Shown: positions 33,343 through 33,343 of the stretch, one piece after another
Position numbering within the stretch: the stretch's first letter is position 1
Layout: each line of letters opens with the position of its first letter
Source of the DNA: Streptosporangiaceae bacterium
GTDB taxonomy: Bacteria; Actinomycetota; Actinomycetes; Streptosporangiales; Streptosporangiaceae
Assembly: GCA_025964715.1 (NCBI GenBank)
Contig: JAOPYH010000461.1
Location: 1 to 33,343, forward strand
Reading direction: 5' to 3'
DNA: 33,343 nucleotides
The notes under the pieces: generated by a model
What the model saw: the letters and a program-made list of their open reading frames with translations, nothing else
What the model was told of the DNA's origin: nothing
The model's database searches: none
Translations under genes and position numbers: made by a program

Positions 33343-33343
33343 T

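Noticed and set aside
1..33343. CRISPR arrays, tRNA genes, transposases, phage genes
   Set aside because: No regularly spaced repeats, cloverleaf patterns, terminal inverted repeats with transposase, or phage structural genes were seen.

Overview
The window is high-GC DNA with strong G/C preference at third codon positions, GTG and TTG starts, and gene families typical of Actinomycetota: VdcD-type decarboxylase subunit, mycobacterial-style membrane adenylate cyclase, FadR/FCD regulators and SRPBCC remnants. A soil or saprophytic actinomycete is the best guess. I cannot fix the genus. No rRNA, tRNA, CRISPR array, prophage or insertion sequence was seen.

Layout. 1-610 (+) is the 3' end of a non-oxidative hydroxyarylate decarboxylase operon (UbiD-like subunit, then VdcD-like small subunit), closed by a hairpin. 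764-1948 (-) holds a DUF892 protein and a COG4315 lipoprotein. 2091-4361 (+) holds an HD-domain protein and a six-TM class III adenylate cyclase. 4414-5940 (-) is an acyl-CoA synthetase. 6098-11318 (-) is a three-gene cluster: a GCS2/ATP-grasp fusion, an N-acetylglutaminylglutamine-type amidotransferase and a class II glutamine amidotransferase. It looks like a dedicated pathway for a small peptide or amide metabolite, and is one of the two most interesting parts. 11879-12583 (-) encodes a secreted Cys-containing protein. 12789-14426 (+) is a lactate permease, convergent with the first of two tandem FadR/FCD-type GntR genes (15293-14577 and 16250-15522, both -).

16251-25663 is a regulated catabolic operon. 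A divergent control region carries a near-consensus -35/-10 promoter and two copies of a 15-bp box in perfect inverted orientation. Downstream on + are an isochorismatase-like hydrolase, a DJ-1/PfpI protein, a gluconate-dehydrogenase subunit 3, two GMC flavoproteins (one with a ferredoxin-type Cys motif), a second subunit 3, an enolase-superfamily dehydratase, a KDPG/KDG-type aldolase and a PfkB-type 2-keto-3-deoxy sugar-acid kinase. The likely logic is: oxidise a sugar or sugar derivative, dehydrate the acid, phosphorylate and cleave it, as in an Entner-Doudoroff branch. The substrate is unknown.

25682-31249 (-) is a second operon: asparaginase-family amidohydrolase, HpPgdA/imidase-type deacetylase, MFS transporter, two short-chain dehydrogenases and a small Cys-motif protein. 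It is divergent from a LacI-family repressor (31431-32507, +). Two overlapping perfect 14-bp palindromes between them sit just downstream of a plausible promoter. The operon may degrade an amide or cyclic imide. The end of the window holds a small acidic ORF, the 3' remnant of an SRPBCC gene, a 21-bp-stem terminator and the C-terminal end of a histidine kinase.
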